This document shows positions 28,811 to 38,491 of a DNA stretch of 64,000 bases, one piece after another (positions within the stretch are counted from its first letter, which is position 1; the number at the start of each line of letters is the position of its first letter). Position numbers and translations under genes: made by a program. The DNA is from Nocardia aurantia (lineage in GTDB: Bacteria; Actinomycetota; Actinomycetes; Mycobacteriales; Mycobacteriaceae). Below the pieces are notes generated by a model that saw only the letters and a list, made by a program, of their open reading frames with translations, was not told where the DNA came from and did not search any database. The DNA is taken from NCBI RefSeq assembly GCF_009604425.1, contig NZ_WEGI01000008.1, forward strand, positions 248,001 through 312,000, in the 5' to 3' direction.

Positions 28811-31800
28811 TCAGTACTCCACTTCCTGGCTGCGGCGGCGGATCGTGGTGACCTCGTCACGCTGATTACCGGTGGGACCGTGATAGTTCAGCGCGAAGGA
28901 CTGCTGCGCGTAGCCGCCGACCAGATGGGTCGGCTTGATCATGATGCGGGTCAGCGCGTTGTGGATGCCGCCGCGTTTGCCGCGGGCGGCGCCGGCCGCG
29001 GGCTTGTCCTCGATCCGTGGCACGTCGACCGCCCGGTCCTGCGCGTGGTACATGAACACCGTGCCCTCGGGCATCCGGTGGCTGACGATCGCCCGCGCCA
29101 CCACGATGCCGTTGCGGTTGCGCGCCTCGATCCAATCGTTGTCCGCCACACCGATCTTCGCGGCGTCGCGTTCGGACATCCAGATCGCCTGGCCGCCGCG
29201 CGACAGCGTGAGCATGTGCAGGTTGTCCTGGTACGCGGAGTGGATCGACCACTTCGAATGCGGCGTCAGGTAGCGGACGGTGATCCCGTCCTCGCCGATC
29301 GCGCCGACACCCGGTTCCCGGAACAACGCCGTCATGTCCAGCGGGGGCCGGAAGATCGGCAGCTGTTCACCGAGTTCGATCATCCAGTCGTGGTCGAGAT
29401 AGAAGTGCTGGCGGCCGGTGAGCGTGTGCCACGGTTTCAGGCGTTCGGTGTTGATGGTGAACGGCGAATACCGCCGCCCGCCCGTCTCCGAGCCGGACCA
29501 TTCCGGTGACGTGATCACCGGCACCGGCCGGGCCTGGGTGTCGGCGAATGTGATTCGCTTACCGCCGTGCTCCTCGGCCAGATCCGCGAGTTCGGTGCCG
29601 GTGCGCCGCTCCAGCGCGTGGAAGCCCTCGACGGCCAGCCGGCCGTTGGTGGTGCCGGACAGCGCGAGGATCATCTCCGCCGCGTGCACATCCTTGGCCA
29701 GTGACGGACGGCCCTGCGCGACACCGGAGATCACGGTGCCGTTGACCCCCTTCAGGTATTCGACCTCGGCGTCGGGCCGGGTGGTCACCCCCTTGGTGGT
29801 GAGCCCGAGGGTCTCCACCAGCGGCCCCAGCGCGGCCATCCGCTCGGCCACCCGCGGGTAGTCCCGTTCCACCACCACCAGTTTCGGCATGGTGATGCCC
29901 GGGATCGGTTCGCACTCACCGGCTTTCCAGTCCCGGACCCGGCCACCGGCCTGGGCGAGCGCGTCCGGGGTGTCGTGCTGCAGCGGCACCGCGACCAGAT
30001 CCTTGCGCACCCCGAGGTGTTTCTCGGCGAGCCAGGAGAATCCGCGCGCGATCCGGTGGAACGCCTCGAAGTCGGTCTTGGCCTCCCACGGCGGCGAGAT
30101 GGCGGGGGAGAAGGCGTGCACGAACGGATGCATGTCGGTGGAGGACAGGTCGTGCTTCTCGTACCAGGTGGCCGCCGGGAGCACGATATCGGAGAACAGC
30201 GTGGTCGAGGTCATCCGGAAGTCCAGCGACAGCAGCAGATCCAGCTTGCCGGTGGCGGCCTGCTCCCGCCACACCAGTTCCTGCGGCCGGACTCCCGCGG
30301 CATCGGTGGTCTGCAGGTTGGAGTCCGAGCCCAGCAGATGCCGATGGAAGTACTCGTTGCCCTTGCCGGAGGAACCGAGCAGATTCGCCCGCCACACGGT
30401 CAGGCAACGCGGAAAGTTCTCCGGCGCATCGGGATCCTCGCAGGCGAACCGCAGCTCACCCGACTTCAGGCCGTCCACGACATGGTCCTCCGGTGACCGG
30501 CCGGCCGCCTCGGCCTCGTCCACCAGATCGAGCGGATTGCGGTCGAAGGTGGGATAACTCGGCATCCAGCCCAGCCGGGAGGCGAGCGCGATGTTGTCGG
30601 CGGCGGTGCGGCCGGTGAACCGGCCCGAACCCAGCGGCGAGGCGAAGGAATCGGCGGTGAACGGGTCGTAGCGCCACTGATCGTTGGCCAGGTACCAGAA
30701 CACCGTGCCCTGCATCTGGCGCGGTGGCCGCTGCCAGTCCAGCCCGAAAGCCAGTGTCGCCCAACCGGTCACCGGCCGGCACTTCTCCTGGCCGACGTAA
30801 TGTGCCCAGCCGCCGCCGTTGACGCCCTGACAGCCGGTCAGCAGCGTCAAGGTGAAGAAGGAGCGGTAGATCTGGTCGGAGTGGAACCAGTGGTTGGTGC
30901 CCGCGCCCATCAGGATCATCGACCGGCCGCCGGAACGCTCTGCGTTGTCGGCGAATTCGCGCGCGATCCGCGCCGCCTGGCTCGCCGGTACCCCGGTGAT
31001 GCCCTCCTGCCAGGCGGGGGTGTTGGGCTCGGTCGCGTCGTCGTATCCCGTGGGCCAGTGCCCGGGCAGCCCCGGCCGCGCCACCCCGTACTGGGCCAGC
31101 AGCAGATCGAAGACGGTCGTCACCCGCCGGCCCGCCACGATCGTGGTCGGCACACCGCGGGTGCAGACCCCCGCGCGATCACCCTCGAAGCGGGGAAACT
31201 GCACGGCCGCAGCATCGTCGGTGTGGCCGTGCAGCGTCAGCAGGGGAGAGACGTCTCCCAGATCCAGGTTCCAGCGCCCGGTGCCCGATCCGGTGAAGCG
31301 GTCACCGAGGGATCCATTGGGCACCACGGGATTTCCGTCACCGTCGAGCAGCACGGTGCGGAATTCGTCCCCCTCGCCGGTGCGGCCGAGGTCGGCGGCG
31401 GTCACGAACTTCCCGGGCCGCCAGGTGCGGCCCTGATACTCGCCGTCGGCGGTCCACCCGCCCTCGGCCTCGTCCAGGGTGACGAGGAACGGCAGATCGG
31501 TGTAGCGGGTGACGTAGTCGGTGAACCTCGGGGTGTCGCGATCGACGAAGAATTCCTTCAGGATCACGTGCCCCATCGACATCGCCAGCGCCCCATCGGT
31601 TCCCGGCCGGGCCGGCATCCACTCGTCGGCGAACTTGGTGTTGTCGGCGTAGTCGGGGGAGACGACGACCACCTTCTGCCCGCGGTACCGCGCCTCGGTC
31701 ATGTAGTGCGCGTCGGGCGTCCGGGTGACGGGGACGTTGGAGCCCCACATGATCAGATATCCGGCGTCGAACCAGTCGGCGGACTCCGGCACGTCGGTCT

Positions 31801-32566
31801 GATCGCCGAACACCTGCGGCGAGGCCACCGGCAGGTCGGCGTACCAGTCGTAGAACGACAGCATCGAGCCGCCCAGCAACGAGATGAACCGCGCCCCGAC
31901 GGCATGCGACACCATCGACATCGCCGGGATCGGCGAGAAGCCCGCGATCCGGTCCGGCCCGTACCGCTTGATCGTGTGCACGTGCGCGGCCGCGGCGATC
32001 TCGGCCGCCTCCCACCACTCCGCCCGCACGAATCCGCCCTTGCCGCGGGCCGACTTGTACGTCCGGGCACGCTCCGGATCCTCGACGATCGCCTCCCAGG
32101 CGGCCACCGGATCCTTGTGCAGCGCCTTCGCCTCCCGGTACATCTCCAGCAGCACCCCGCGCACATACGGATAGCGAACGCGCGCAGGCGAATACGTGTA
32201 CCAGGAGAACGAGGCCCCGCGCGGGCAGCCGCGCGGCTCGTACTCCGGCTTGTCGGCGCCGACCGACGGATAGTCGGTCTGCTGCGACTCCCAGGTGATC
32301 ACGCCGTCCTTGACGTAGATCTTCCAGGAGCACGACCCGGTGCAGTTCACCCCGTGCGTCGAGCGCACCACCTTGTCGTGCGACCAGCGGTGCCGATAGA
32401 ACTCGTCGGCGTCCCGCCCGCCCACCTTGTGCACGGTCCGCAGATCCGCCGACACCTCACCCCGATGGAAGTACCGGCCCAGGCGCAACAGCGCGTCACC
32501 GGCATTCCCGCCGGATCGATCCGTAGCGGAATCGGGTGCCGAACCCCGCGTATCCGAAATAACCAC
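28811..32566 (-). CDS. narG: Respiratory nitrate reductase alpha subunit
   Basis: About 1251 residues, molybdenum bis-MGD catalytic subunit reducing nitrate to nitrite on the cytoplasmic side. Near the N-terminus, THGVNCTGSCSW gives H71, C75 and C79 of the His-ligated [4Fe-4S] cluster and the last Cys is in EYEPRGCPRGASFSW. Further family blocks: YWMWGSNVPVTRTPD-like LIMWGSNVPVTRTPD, NHWFHSDQIYRSFF, and VLPAATWYEKHDLSSTDMHP. GTG 32566 fits the family start and follows GGGGGTGTC; the frame runs further upstream. First gene of narGHJI; overlap or one-base spacing to narH. The MobA-MoeA fusion at 41.6 kb could supply its cofactor. Confidence 0.95.
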   Translation of the reverse strand: MVISDTRGSAPDSATDRSGGNAGDALLRLGRYFHRGEVSADLRTVHKVGGRDADEFYRHRWSHDKVVRSTHGVNCTGSCSWKIYVKDGVITWESQQTDYPSVGADKPEYEPRGCPRGASFSWYTYSPARVRYPYVRGVLLEMYREAKALHKDPVAAWEAIVEDPERARTYKSARGKGGFVRAEWWEAAEIAAAAHVHTIKRYGPDRIAGFSPIPAMSMVSHAVGARFISLLGGSMLSFYDWYADLPVASPQVFGDQTDVPESADWFDAGYLIMWGSNVPVTRTPDAHYMTEARYRGQKVVVVSPDYADNTKFADEWMPARPGTDGALAMSMGHVILKEFFVDRDTPRFTDYVTRYTDLPFLVTLDEAEGGWTADGEYQGRTWRPGKFVTAADLGRTGEGDEFRTVLLDGDGNPVVPNGSLGDRFTGSGTGRWNLDLGDVSPLLTLHGHTDDAAAVQFPRFEGDRAGVCTRGVPTTIVAGRRVTTVFDLLLAQYGVARPGLPGHWPTGYDDATEPNTPAWQEGITGVPASQAARIAREFADNAERSGGRSMILMGAGTNHWFHSDQIYRSFFTLTLLTGCQGVNGGGWAHYVGQEKCRPVTGWATLAFGLDWQRPPRQMQGTVFWYLANDQWRYDPFTADSFASPLGSGRFTGRTAADNIALASRLGWMPSYPTFDRNPLDLVDEAEAAGRSPEDHVVDGLKSGELRFACEDPDAPENFPRCLTVWRANLLGSSGKGNEYFHRHLLGSDSNLQTTDAAGVRPQELVWREQAATGKLDLLLSLDFRMTSTTLFSDIVLPAATWYEKHDLSSTDMHPFVHAFSPAISPPWEAKTDFEAFHRIARGFSWLAEKHLGVRKDLVAVPLQHDTPDALAQAGGRVRDWKAGECEPIPGITMPKLVVVERDYPRVAERMAALGPLVETLGLTTKGVTTRPDAEVEYLKGVNGTVISGVAQGRPSLAKDVHAAEMILALSGTTNGRLAVEGFHALERRTGTELADLAEEHGGKRITFADTQARPVPVITSPEWSGSETGGRRYSPFTINTERLKPWHTLTGRQHFYLDHDWMIELGEQLPIFRPPLDMTALFREPGVGAIGEDGITVRYLTPHSKWSIHSAYQDNLHMLTLSRGGQAIWMSERDAAKIGVADNDWIEARNRNGIVVARAIVSHRMPEGTVFMYHAQDRAVDVPRIEDKPAAGAARGKRGGIHNALTRIMIKPTHLVGGYAQQSFALNYHGPTGNQRDEVTTIRRRSQEVEY

Positions 32567-33309
32567 GACACCCCCAACGGGCGAGAGACAGGCTGCTGAT
32601 CCCGACTGTAGGGAGCCGTCCACGCGCGGCAAAACATTCACCTCACACCCCGGATCGGGGGAATGTGCGCTGTGAGTTCGGGGAAACCTGCCGGTCACTG
32701 CGCGATTGCCGCGTAATACCCTCGTCCAGGGGCCGACCTGGGCCGATACCGTCCGCACCGTGCAATTCCGATGATCGGAGAGCGCGCCGGACGCTCATCG
32801 GTGAAGCTTTGGAAACCGCCGCTTCTCGGCTGATTAACAAATGTTTACATTCAGCGAGGGGTCGCGACCGGTCCGAACGGATATGTCCCTACCGGTGATC
32901 GCAGGCGCCGTCGCACCCGCGGGAACCGTTCGCCGACAGATTGCCGGGTCGCCGCCACCCGGTCCGCTCGCACCGGCCTCGTCCCGTTCCGCCCGAGTCT
33001 GTCGTGGGGCACCGCGGCCTCCCCTGCCCTGCCTCGCGCTGCCCCCGCTGTCGCCGTCGCCGGTCACCGCGCGCAGTCCGTCGTCATCGACAGCTCGGCC
33101 GGCGAGGGCACCCGCGCCGCGGTGTGATGCCGTCGTCGCCGCGTCGCTGTTCCGCCCGGGTTGCTGTCGCCATGTCGATGTCGGGCCTGGCGCCACCGCC
33201 GTTCCGTCGCCGGCCCGTCGGTCGCCCGCCACCGTGCGACTGCCCCGCCGGTGCCCTGCGCGGCCGCCGAGCCGGGCACACCGCCACCCCCGGCCCGGCC
33301 CCGGGCCAT
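32567..33309. other. Long intergenic region upstream of narG
   Basis: About 740 bp with no supportable gene. Narrow AT-rich patch with AACAAATGTT palindrome at 32836-32845 is the most promoter-like part; it would lie ~270 bp from narG. From 32900 on the DNA is Cys/Arg/Pro-coding-like low-complexity GC-rich sequence in every frame. A perfect 7-bp hairpin GGCCCGG/CCGGGCC at 33292-33307 directly follows the arylsulfatase stop and probably ends its transcript. Confidence 0.5.
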
Positions 33310-35607
33310 CTATTCGCCGACCAGTTCGGCCTCCGTTTCCAGCACGCGGATGGCTGCGGCCGGAACCTGAAGCGCCCCAGGCGTATACACCACCGCGCGC
33401 AGATCACCGGTGTAGCGGAACGGCCCCCGCTGCTCACGGAGCTCCCAGGCGACCGGCCCGCGGGCGTCGACGCCGACGGATATGCCTGTCCAGGGCGACA
33501 TTCCGGCCAGCTGCACCCGGTCCAGGAGTTCGGCCACCGGCACGTCGTCGATCGTGACCGTGAAATCCCAGCGCAGTTTCGGCCGCACCGTCGCCGTCAG
33601 TGCGATCCGCCGGGCTCCGGCCGGAATCGGCGCGGAGGTCTCGGTGTAGACGCCGTACCCGTTGTAACCGAACACGATTCGCCCGCCCAGCACGTACAGC
33701 AGATAGCCACCCTGCGGATCGCCGTGCGCCACCAGCACACCCTCGTCGCCGGCGGCGTAACCGCCCAGCTCCACTGTGACGGTGAAGTCCCGGTAGGCGA
33801 TCAGCCGCTGCGACCGGTAGCGCTCCAGCGTCGGGGTGCCGGGCAGGATGCGCAGCGGCTGCGACCAGCGCGCCTCCTCCGGCCGCCGCCGCGCCAGATC
33901 CTGCCGGGTGATCAGCGGGAACACTGTGTTGCGCCAGCCCGCCTCGTCCCAGGCTGCCGCCAGTTCCGCCACCTTCTCCGGATACCGTTCCGAAAGGTCG
34001 TGCAGTTCGGTCGGATCGGTGCGCACGTCGAACAGTTGCCACCGCGGATCGTCGACGTCGTGCCGGGGATCGTGCAGCGCCAGCAACTTCCAGCCATCCC
34101 GGTAGAACCCGCGATGCCCGGTGATCTCCGAGTACTGCTCGACATGCCGCGACCGGACGGCCGGATCACGCAGCACGCCGGTCGCGGGGACGCCGTCGAA
34201 CTCCTTGGCGGGCAACCCGTTCCGAACGCTCGGCCGATTCAGCCCGGCCAGCTCCAGCAGGGTCGGCGCCAAATCGGTGACGTACACATACTCGTCGCGA
34301 AGAGTGTTCTCCGGCAATCCCTTCGGCCAGGAGATCACGAAGGGCACCCGGACCCCACCGGCGAAGGTCTGCCCCTTGTAGAACCGGAACGGAGTGTTCG
34401 ACGCCTGCCCCCACCCGCGCGGATAGTGCACGCCGAGCCGCGCGGTGCCGATCAGATCCACGTCGTGCGGGACGTCACCGACCCAGTCCGGATCGTCGAC
34501 GTGTGCGAATTCCGCCAGATAACTGCGGGTGCCGACCGGACCGCCCTCCGCGGTGCCGCCGTTGTCGGAGGTGAACACCACGATCGTGTTGTCCAGCTCG
34601 CCGAGCTGTTCGACGGTGTCCAGCAACCGGCCGAGGCTCTGGTCGATGTTGTCTACGATCGCCGCGTACACCTCCATGTAGCGAGCGAACCGCTGCTGCT
34701 CCTCGGCCGACAGCGAATCCCATTCCTGCGCTTCGTATCCCGGCTCGGTGTTGCGTGGCTTCTGCTCGGTGCCGGGCGGGAACAGGCCCGCCGCCAGTTG
34801 CGCGGCGAACCGGCTGCGGCGCAACTCGTCCCAGCCCGCGGCGTACCGGCCGCGATACTTGGCGATGTCCGCGTCCTTGGCCTGCAACGGCCCGTGGATC
34901 GCCACATGCGCGAAGTACAGGAAGAACGGCTTGTCGGCGTCGTGCGCGCGCAGGTCCTTCAGGTACGAGATCGCTTTGTCGGTGAGATCGTCGGTGACAT
35001 AGTACCCCTGGGGATATTCGTCGACGTCGACCGCCGAACTGTCCGAGATCAGCTGATTCGGATGGAAGTACGAGTTGAACCCCTCCAGCGACCCGTAGTA
35101 CCGGTCGAATCCGCGCTGGGTCGGCCACGAGTCCCGATGTGCTCCCGGATGCAGCGTGGCATCGCGGACCAGATGCCACTTCCCGACGGCGTAGGTGGCG
35201 TAGCCGTTGTGCCGCAATATTTCCGGCAGGGTCAGTACGTCGTCGGCGAGCTCCAGCCGCAGGCCCGGATAGCCCGGATCGGCATTGGCGACGAACCCGA
35301 AACCCGCTCGGTGCGAGTTGATCCCGGTCAGCAATGCCGCGCGCGACGGCGAGCACAACGGCGTGGTGTGATAGTTGGTCAGTCGAATACCGTTCTGTGC
35401 CAATAGATCCAGCGTCGGCGTCGCGATCTCGGACCCGAACGGCCCGATGTCGCTGAAACCCATGTCGTCGACCAGGACGACGATGATGTTGGGGGCGCCG
35501 GCGGGCGCCGCCGGCGGGTAGGTCCACTCCGGAGTGGAGCCGGCCGTGGTGCGGCCGATCGTTCCGGCGAACTGTTCGTAACCGCGGGCGTGCTCAGGTA
35601 GGGGCAT
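33310..35607 (-). CDS. Arylsulfatase
   Basis: 765 residues, type I sulfatase hydrolysing sulfate esters. The CSPSRAALLTG signature (C85) is the CxPSR motif whose Cys becomes formylglycine. Metal-binding blocks: VLVDDMGFSDIG, and FTSDNGGTAEGG; substrate-side YAVGKWHL and AHVAIHGPL. The C-terminal ~200 residues form an additional beta-rich region. No signal peptide, so probably cytoplasmic; sulfate esters must be imported. ATG 35607 is preferred over an in-frame TTG at 35619. Divergent from the ABC transporter with the polycysteine leader, suggesting sulfur acquisition. Confidence 0.94.
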   Translation of the reverse strand: MPLPEHARGYEQFAGTIGRTTAGSTPEWTYPPAAPAGAPNIIVVLVDDMGFSDIGPFGSEIATPTLDLLAQNGIRLTNYHTTPLCSPSRAALLTGINSHRAGFGFVANADPGYPGLRLELADDVLTLPEILRHNGYATYAVGKWHLVRDATLHPGAHRDSWPTQRGFDRYYGSLEGFNSYFHPNQLISDSSAVDVDEYPQGYYVTDDLTDKAISYLKDLRAHDADKPFFLYFAHVAIHGPLQAKDADIAKYRGRYAAGWDELRRSRFAAQLAAGLFPPGTEQKPRNTEPGYEAQEWDSLSAEEQQRFARYMEVYAAIVDNIDQSLGRLLDTVEQLGELDNTIVVFTSDNGGTAEGGPVGTRSYLAEFAHVDDPDWVGDVPHDVDLIGTARLGVHYPRGWGQASNTPFRFYKGQTFAGGVRVPFVISWPKGLPENTLRDEYVYVTDLAPTLLELAGLNRPSVRNGLPAKEFDGVPATGVLRDPAVRSRHVEQYSEITGHRGFYRDGWKLLALHDPRHDVDDPRWQLFDVRTDPTELHDLSERYPEKVAELAAAWDEAGWRNTVFPLITRQDLARRRPEEARWSQPLRILPGTPTLERYRSQRLIAYRDFTVTVELGGYAAGDEGVLVAHGDPQGGYLLYVLGGRIVFGYNGYGVYTETSAPIPAGARRIALTATVRPKLRWDFTVTIDDVPVAELLDRVQLAGMSPWTGISVGVDARGPVAWELREQRGPFRYTGDLRAVVYTPGALQVPAAAIRVLETEAELVGE

Positions 35608-35714
35608 GCGGGCAGCCAAGCATCGGTGGCCACCGGCGAGCCAGGGTTGCGCTCATCGTGTACACAATCGACTACACACTTTCGCAAGGGTTTCGTGCAC
35701 GCTGCGAATAACCA

Positions 35715-35743
35715 GTGACCAGGCACAGCAGGCGTCATACCGT
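35715..35743 (+). promoter_or_regulatory. Candidate promoter for the leader-peptide transcript
   Basis: GTGACC (35715-35720), 17-bp spacer and TACCGT (35738-35743, fitting TAnnnT). Seven bases later comes the ATG of the polycysteine ORF, so its transcript might start at the ATG and be leaderless. This matches the lack of a ribosome-binding sequence there. Confidence 0.4.
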
Positions 35744-35750
35744 CCCAACC

Positions 35751-35831
35751 ATGCACACGAGTCGACCGAGCGCGCGCACCGCCGGTTCCGCGCCGGAACC
35801 GGAGTGCTGCTGTTGCACCGCATGCGAATGA
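35751..35831 (+). CDS. Polycysteine leader peptide (cysteine-sensing uORF)
   Basis: 26-codon ORF, too short for ordinary gene finders. Its C-terminus reads PECCCCTACE: four consecutive Cys codons (TGC TGC TGT TGC at 35805-35816) plus one more just before the stop. Short ORFs with Cys runs upstream of sulfur genes are known in mycobacteria, where ribosome stalling at Cys codons in cysteine shortage relieves repression downstream. An inverted repeat CCGGTTCC/GGAACCGG (35782-35789, 35795-35802) overlaps the codons before the Cys run, and a perfect hairpin follows the stop. It precedes the ABC transporter by 114 bp. Assignment rests on codon content and context. Confidence 0.75.
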   Translation: MHTSRPSARTAGSAPEPECCCCTACE

Positions 35832-35861
35832 CGCGCACCGTCCCGGTGCGCGCTCCTTCGC
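35832..35861 (+). promoter_or_regulatory. Post-uORF hairpin and possible anti-Shine-Dalgarno
   Basis: Perfect 9-bp stem CGCGCACCG / CGGTGCGCG with loop TCC at 35832-35852 begins at the base after the uORF stop. The next bases TCCTTCGC (35854-35861) can pair, with one bulge, with GCGAGGA (35933-35939), the ribosome-binding site of the substrate-binding protein. Ribosome position on the uORF could thus decide access to the site. Pairing is by eye. Confidence 0.55.
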
Positions 35862-35945
35862 CGCTGCCGAATCCACGGCCGGCCACCGCAACCGCGACGC
35901 ATCCCGGTTGACGAGATGAACCGGCCCGTATCGCGAGGAATCCAG

Positions 35946-37535
35946 ATGAATTCGACCCCCGGCGCGCTGGGCCGCCGTTCGTTTCTGCGCACCGCGAGCG
36001 TGGTCGCGCTCGCGACCGCCGGCGGTGGCCTCCTGGCGGCTTGCAGTTCGGCTGTCGGCGAACAGAAGTCGCAGGGTGGAGACAACACCGCGCCAGTGAG
36101 GGGCGGCACGCTCAGCATCGCCACCATCAGCGATGTGGTGCCCGGCAACTTCTTCACCAACACCTCCGGCGCGGTCCTGCTCATCGGCCTGGTGTACGAA
36201 TCGCTGATCCGCTACCCGCACGACAAGGTGCAACCGGGCCCGCTGCTGGCCAAGTCGTGGACCGCCGGCGCCGACGGAAAATCGCTGACGCTGGAACTGC
36301 GCGACGACGTCACCTTCCACAGCGGCCGCCCGTTCACCGCCGCCGACGCCGAATTCTCGCTGCGCACCTATGCCGACCCGAAATGGTCCGGTCAGCTGAA
36401 GAGTACCGCCGCCGCGATCACGAATTACGACTCCAGCGATCCGCACCGGCTGGTCCTGCAATTCGAGCATCCGCTCGGCAATATCTTCGATCTGCTCGAC
36501 ACCGTGCCGATCATCGACAAGGAGAGTTTCGCCGCCTTCGCCACCGGCGACAAGTACATCGGCACCGGCCCGTTCCAGCTCACCGAGCGCACGCCCAACA
36601 CCCGGTTCGTCTTCGAGAAGAACAGCCGGTACTGGGTGCCGGATCGGCCCTACCTGGACCGGATCGAGGCGCAGATCGTCGGCGATTCGCAGGCGCAGTT
36701 GAACGCGCTGAAGTCCGGCCGGGTGCTCGTCGCGGATGCGATCAACTATCGCGACACCGAGAACATCGGCAAGACAGCGGGTTTCAAGACCACCAACTAC
36801 GACGGCGCGGAGCTGCAACTGTACGTGGGCGCGAACGTCACCAATGCGGCCCTGGCCGACGTGCGGTTGCGCCAGGCCGTCGCCTACGCGCTGGACCGGG
36901 ATCGGATCGTCTCGGAAGTGCTGCGCGGCGGCGGATATCCGATCAACGTACCCTGGCCGAAGAACTCCCCGGCCTTCGACCAGGCCCGCAACACGAAGTA
37001 CTCCCGCGATCTCGCGAAGGCGAAAGCGCTTGTGGCACAGATAGGTTCGGTGCCGAAACTGCCGCTGACCTACAACACCCTGTCGCCGTTCTACCAGTCG
37101 ACCGCGCAGATCGTGCAGGCGAATCTGGCCGAGATCGGCATCGAGACCACGTTGGACCCGCAGGAGAACGCGACCTTCGTGAAGAACCTGATCGGCGCGA
37201 ACTTCCCCGGCCTGTGGGTCACCGACCATTCCTGGGCGCAGTTCGTGCCGTCCACGCTCACCGTGAGCGCCTACCCGTTCAACGCCCGGAAGAACGCCTC
37301 CCACTACGACTCTCCGGCCTACGTGGCCGCCGCCGACGCGGCCTGGCAGACCGCCGACGGCACCGGTGCCCGAGCGGTGCAGGCGTACCAGGCGCTGTCC
37401 GACCAACTGCTCGAGGGCCTGTTCCTGATCGAGATCGGCGTCCGTTTCCAGCAGGTGGCGACCGCGGCGAAGGTGCACGGTCTGGACTGGACCAAGCGCC
37501 GCGAAACCCTCTACAACGGGGTGTATCTGGCATGA
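35946..37535 (+). CDS. ABC transporter substrate-binding lipoprotein (peptide/nickel family)
   Basis: 529 residues, SBP_bac_5 (DppA/OppA/NikA) type. N-terminus GRRSFLRTASVVALATAG and then LLAACSS: a twin-arginine signal combined with a lipobox, so a Tat-exported lipoprotein. Core motifs PLLAKSWTAGADGKSLTLEL and VTFHSGRPFTAADAEFSLRT are typical. ATG 35946 has GAGGAA before it; ATG 35916 lacks a site. It stands first in a four-gene run, downstream of the polycysteine leader. Ligand is unknown; sulfur-containing peptides, glutathione or sulfate esters would fit the regulation and the adjacent arylsulfatase. Confidence 0.93.
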   Translation: MNSTPGALGRRSFLRTASVVALATAGGGLLAACSSAVGEQKSQGGDNTAPVRGGTLSIATISDVVPGNFFTNTSGAVLLIGLVYESLIRYPHDKVQPGPLLAKSWTAGADGKSLTLELRDDVTFHSGRPFTAADAEFSLRTYADPKWSGQLKSTAAAITNYDSSDPHRLVLQFEHPLGNIFDLLDTVPIIDKESFAAFATGDKYIGTGPFQLTERTPNTRFVFEKNSRYWVPDRPYLDRIEAQIVGDSQAQLNALKSGRVLVADAINYRDTENIGKTAGFKTTNYDGAELQLYVGANVTNAALADVRLRQAVAYALDRDRIVSEVLRGGGYPINVPWPKNSPAFDQARNTKYSRDLAKAKALVAQIGSVPKLPLTYNTLSPFYQSTAQIVQANLAEIGIETTLDPQENATFVKNLIGANFPGLWVTDHSWAQFVPSTLTVSAYPFNARKNASHYDSPAYVAAADAAWQTADGTGARAVQAYQALSDQLLEGLFLIEIGVRFQQVATAAKVHGLDWTKRRETLYNGVYLA

Positions 37536-38491
37536 TCCGATATCTGTTGCGGCGCTTGCCGTCTCTGCTGGTCGTCCTGTTCGTGGCCTCGGTGCTGATC
37601 TTCCTGGTGTTGCGGCTGGTGCCCGGCGACCCGGCGCACATCCTCGCCGGCGGCGACGCCACGCCCGACACCGTCGCCGCCATCCGGCACCAGCTCGGCC
37701 TGGACCGGTCGATTCCGGCCCAGTACCTCACCTGGCTGGGCGACATCTTCACCTGGAATCTCGGCCGCTCCTACATCATCGGCGGGCAGATCACCGATCT
37801 GGTCGGCGCGGCCTTCGGTAACACGCTGGTCCTGGCGCTGACGGCGCTGCTGCTGGCGATCGTGGCCGCGGTGCTGCTGGCGACGGCCACGGTGTTGTGG
37901 CCGAGCCGCTGGCTGACCGCGTTCGCCACCGCGCTGAACACGGTGGCGGTCGCGGTGCCGACCTTCGTCACCAGCGTGCTGCTGGTGCTGCTGTTCGCGG
38001 TGGTCTTTCCGATCCTGCCCGCGGGCGGCGTACCGCCGGACGGCTTCATCGCCCGGCCCGACATCGCCGTGCAGTACCTGATCCTGCCGGCGGTGTGCCT
38101 GGCGCTGCCGGTGTTCGCGGCGCTGACCCGCTTCCTCACCGAGGCGCTGCGCACCGAACTGGGCAGGCAGTACGTGCTCACCGCGCGTTCGCTGGGAATT
38201 CCGCACCGGCAGATCGTGATTCGCGGCGCGCTGCGCAACGCGGCGCCGTCCGCGCTGACCGCGCTCGGCGTGCAGACCGGCCAACTGCTCGGCGGCGCGG
38301 TCCTGGTCGAGGCCACCTTCGCGTGGCCGGGCATCGGCCAGCTCATCCAGCAGGGCATCAGCCGCCGTGACTATCCCGTGGTACAGGTGCTGTTGCTGCT
38401 GTCGGTGGTGATATTCGTGGCCATCCAGCTGATCACCGACCTGGTGCACGCCTGGCTGGATCCGCGCATCCGGATCGGCGGCCCGGCATGA
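37532..38491 (+). CDS. ABC transporter permease (DppB-like)
   Basis: 319 residues. Start MIRYLLRRLPSLLVVLFVAS and VLRLVPGDPAHILAG are standard for the first permease of peptide/nickel importers; six membrane spans; the EAA-type loop includes YVLTARSLGIPHRQIVIRGA. ATG overlaps the stop of the binding protein (ATGA 37532-37535). It pairs with the next permease to make the channel. Confidence 0.94.
   Translation: MIRYLLRRLPSLLVVLFVASVLIFLVLRLVPGDPAHILAGGDATPDTVAAIRHQLGLDRSIPAQYLTWLGDIFTWNLGRSYIIGGQITDLVGAAFGNTLVLALTALLLAIVAAVLLATATVLWPSRWLTAFATALNTVAVAVPTFVTSVLLVLLFAVVFPILPAGGVPPDGFIARPDIAVQYLILPAVCLALPVFAALTRFLTEALRTELGRQYVLTARSLGIPHRQIVIRGALRNAAPSALTALGVQTGQLLGGAVLVEATFAWPGIGQLIQQGISRRDYPVVQVLLLLSVVIFVAIQLITDLVHAWLDPRIRIGGPA

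Noticed and set aside
32941..35406. 821-codon plus-strand frame over the arylsulfatase
   Set aside because: Opposite-strand sulfatase has the catalytic signature and full family length; this frame is Arg/Gln/Pro/Gly-rich.
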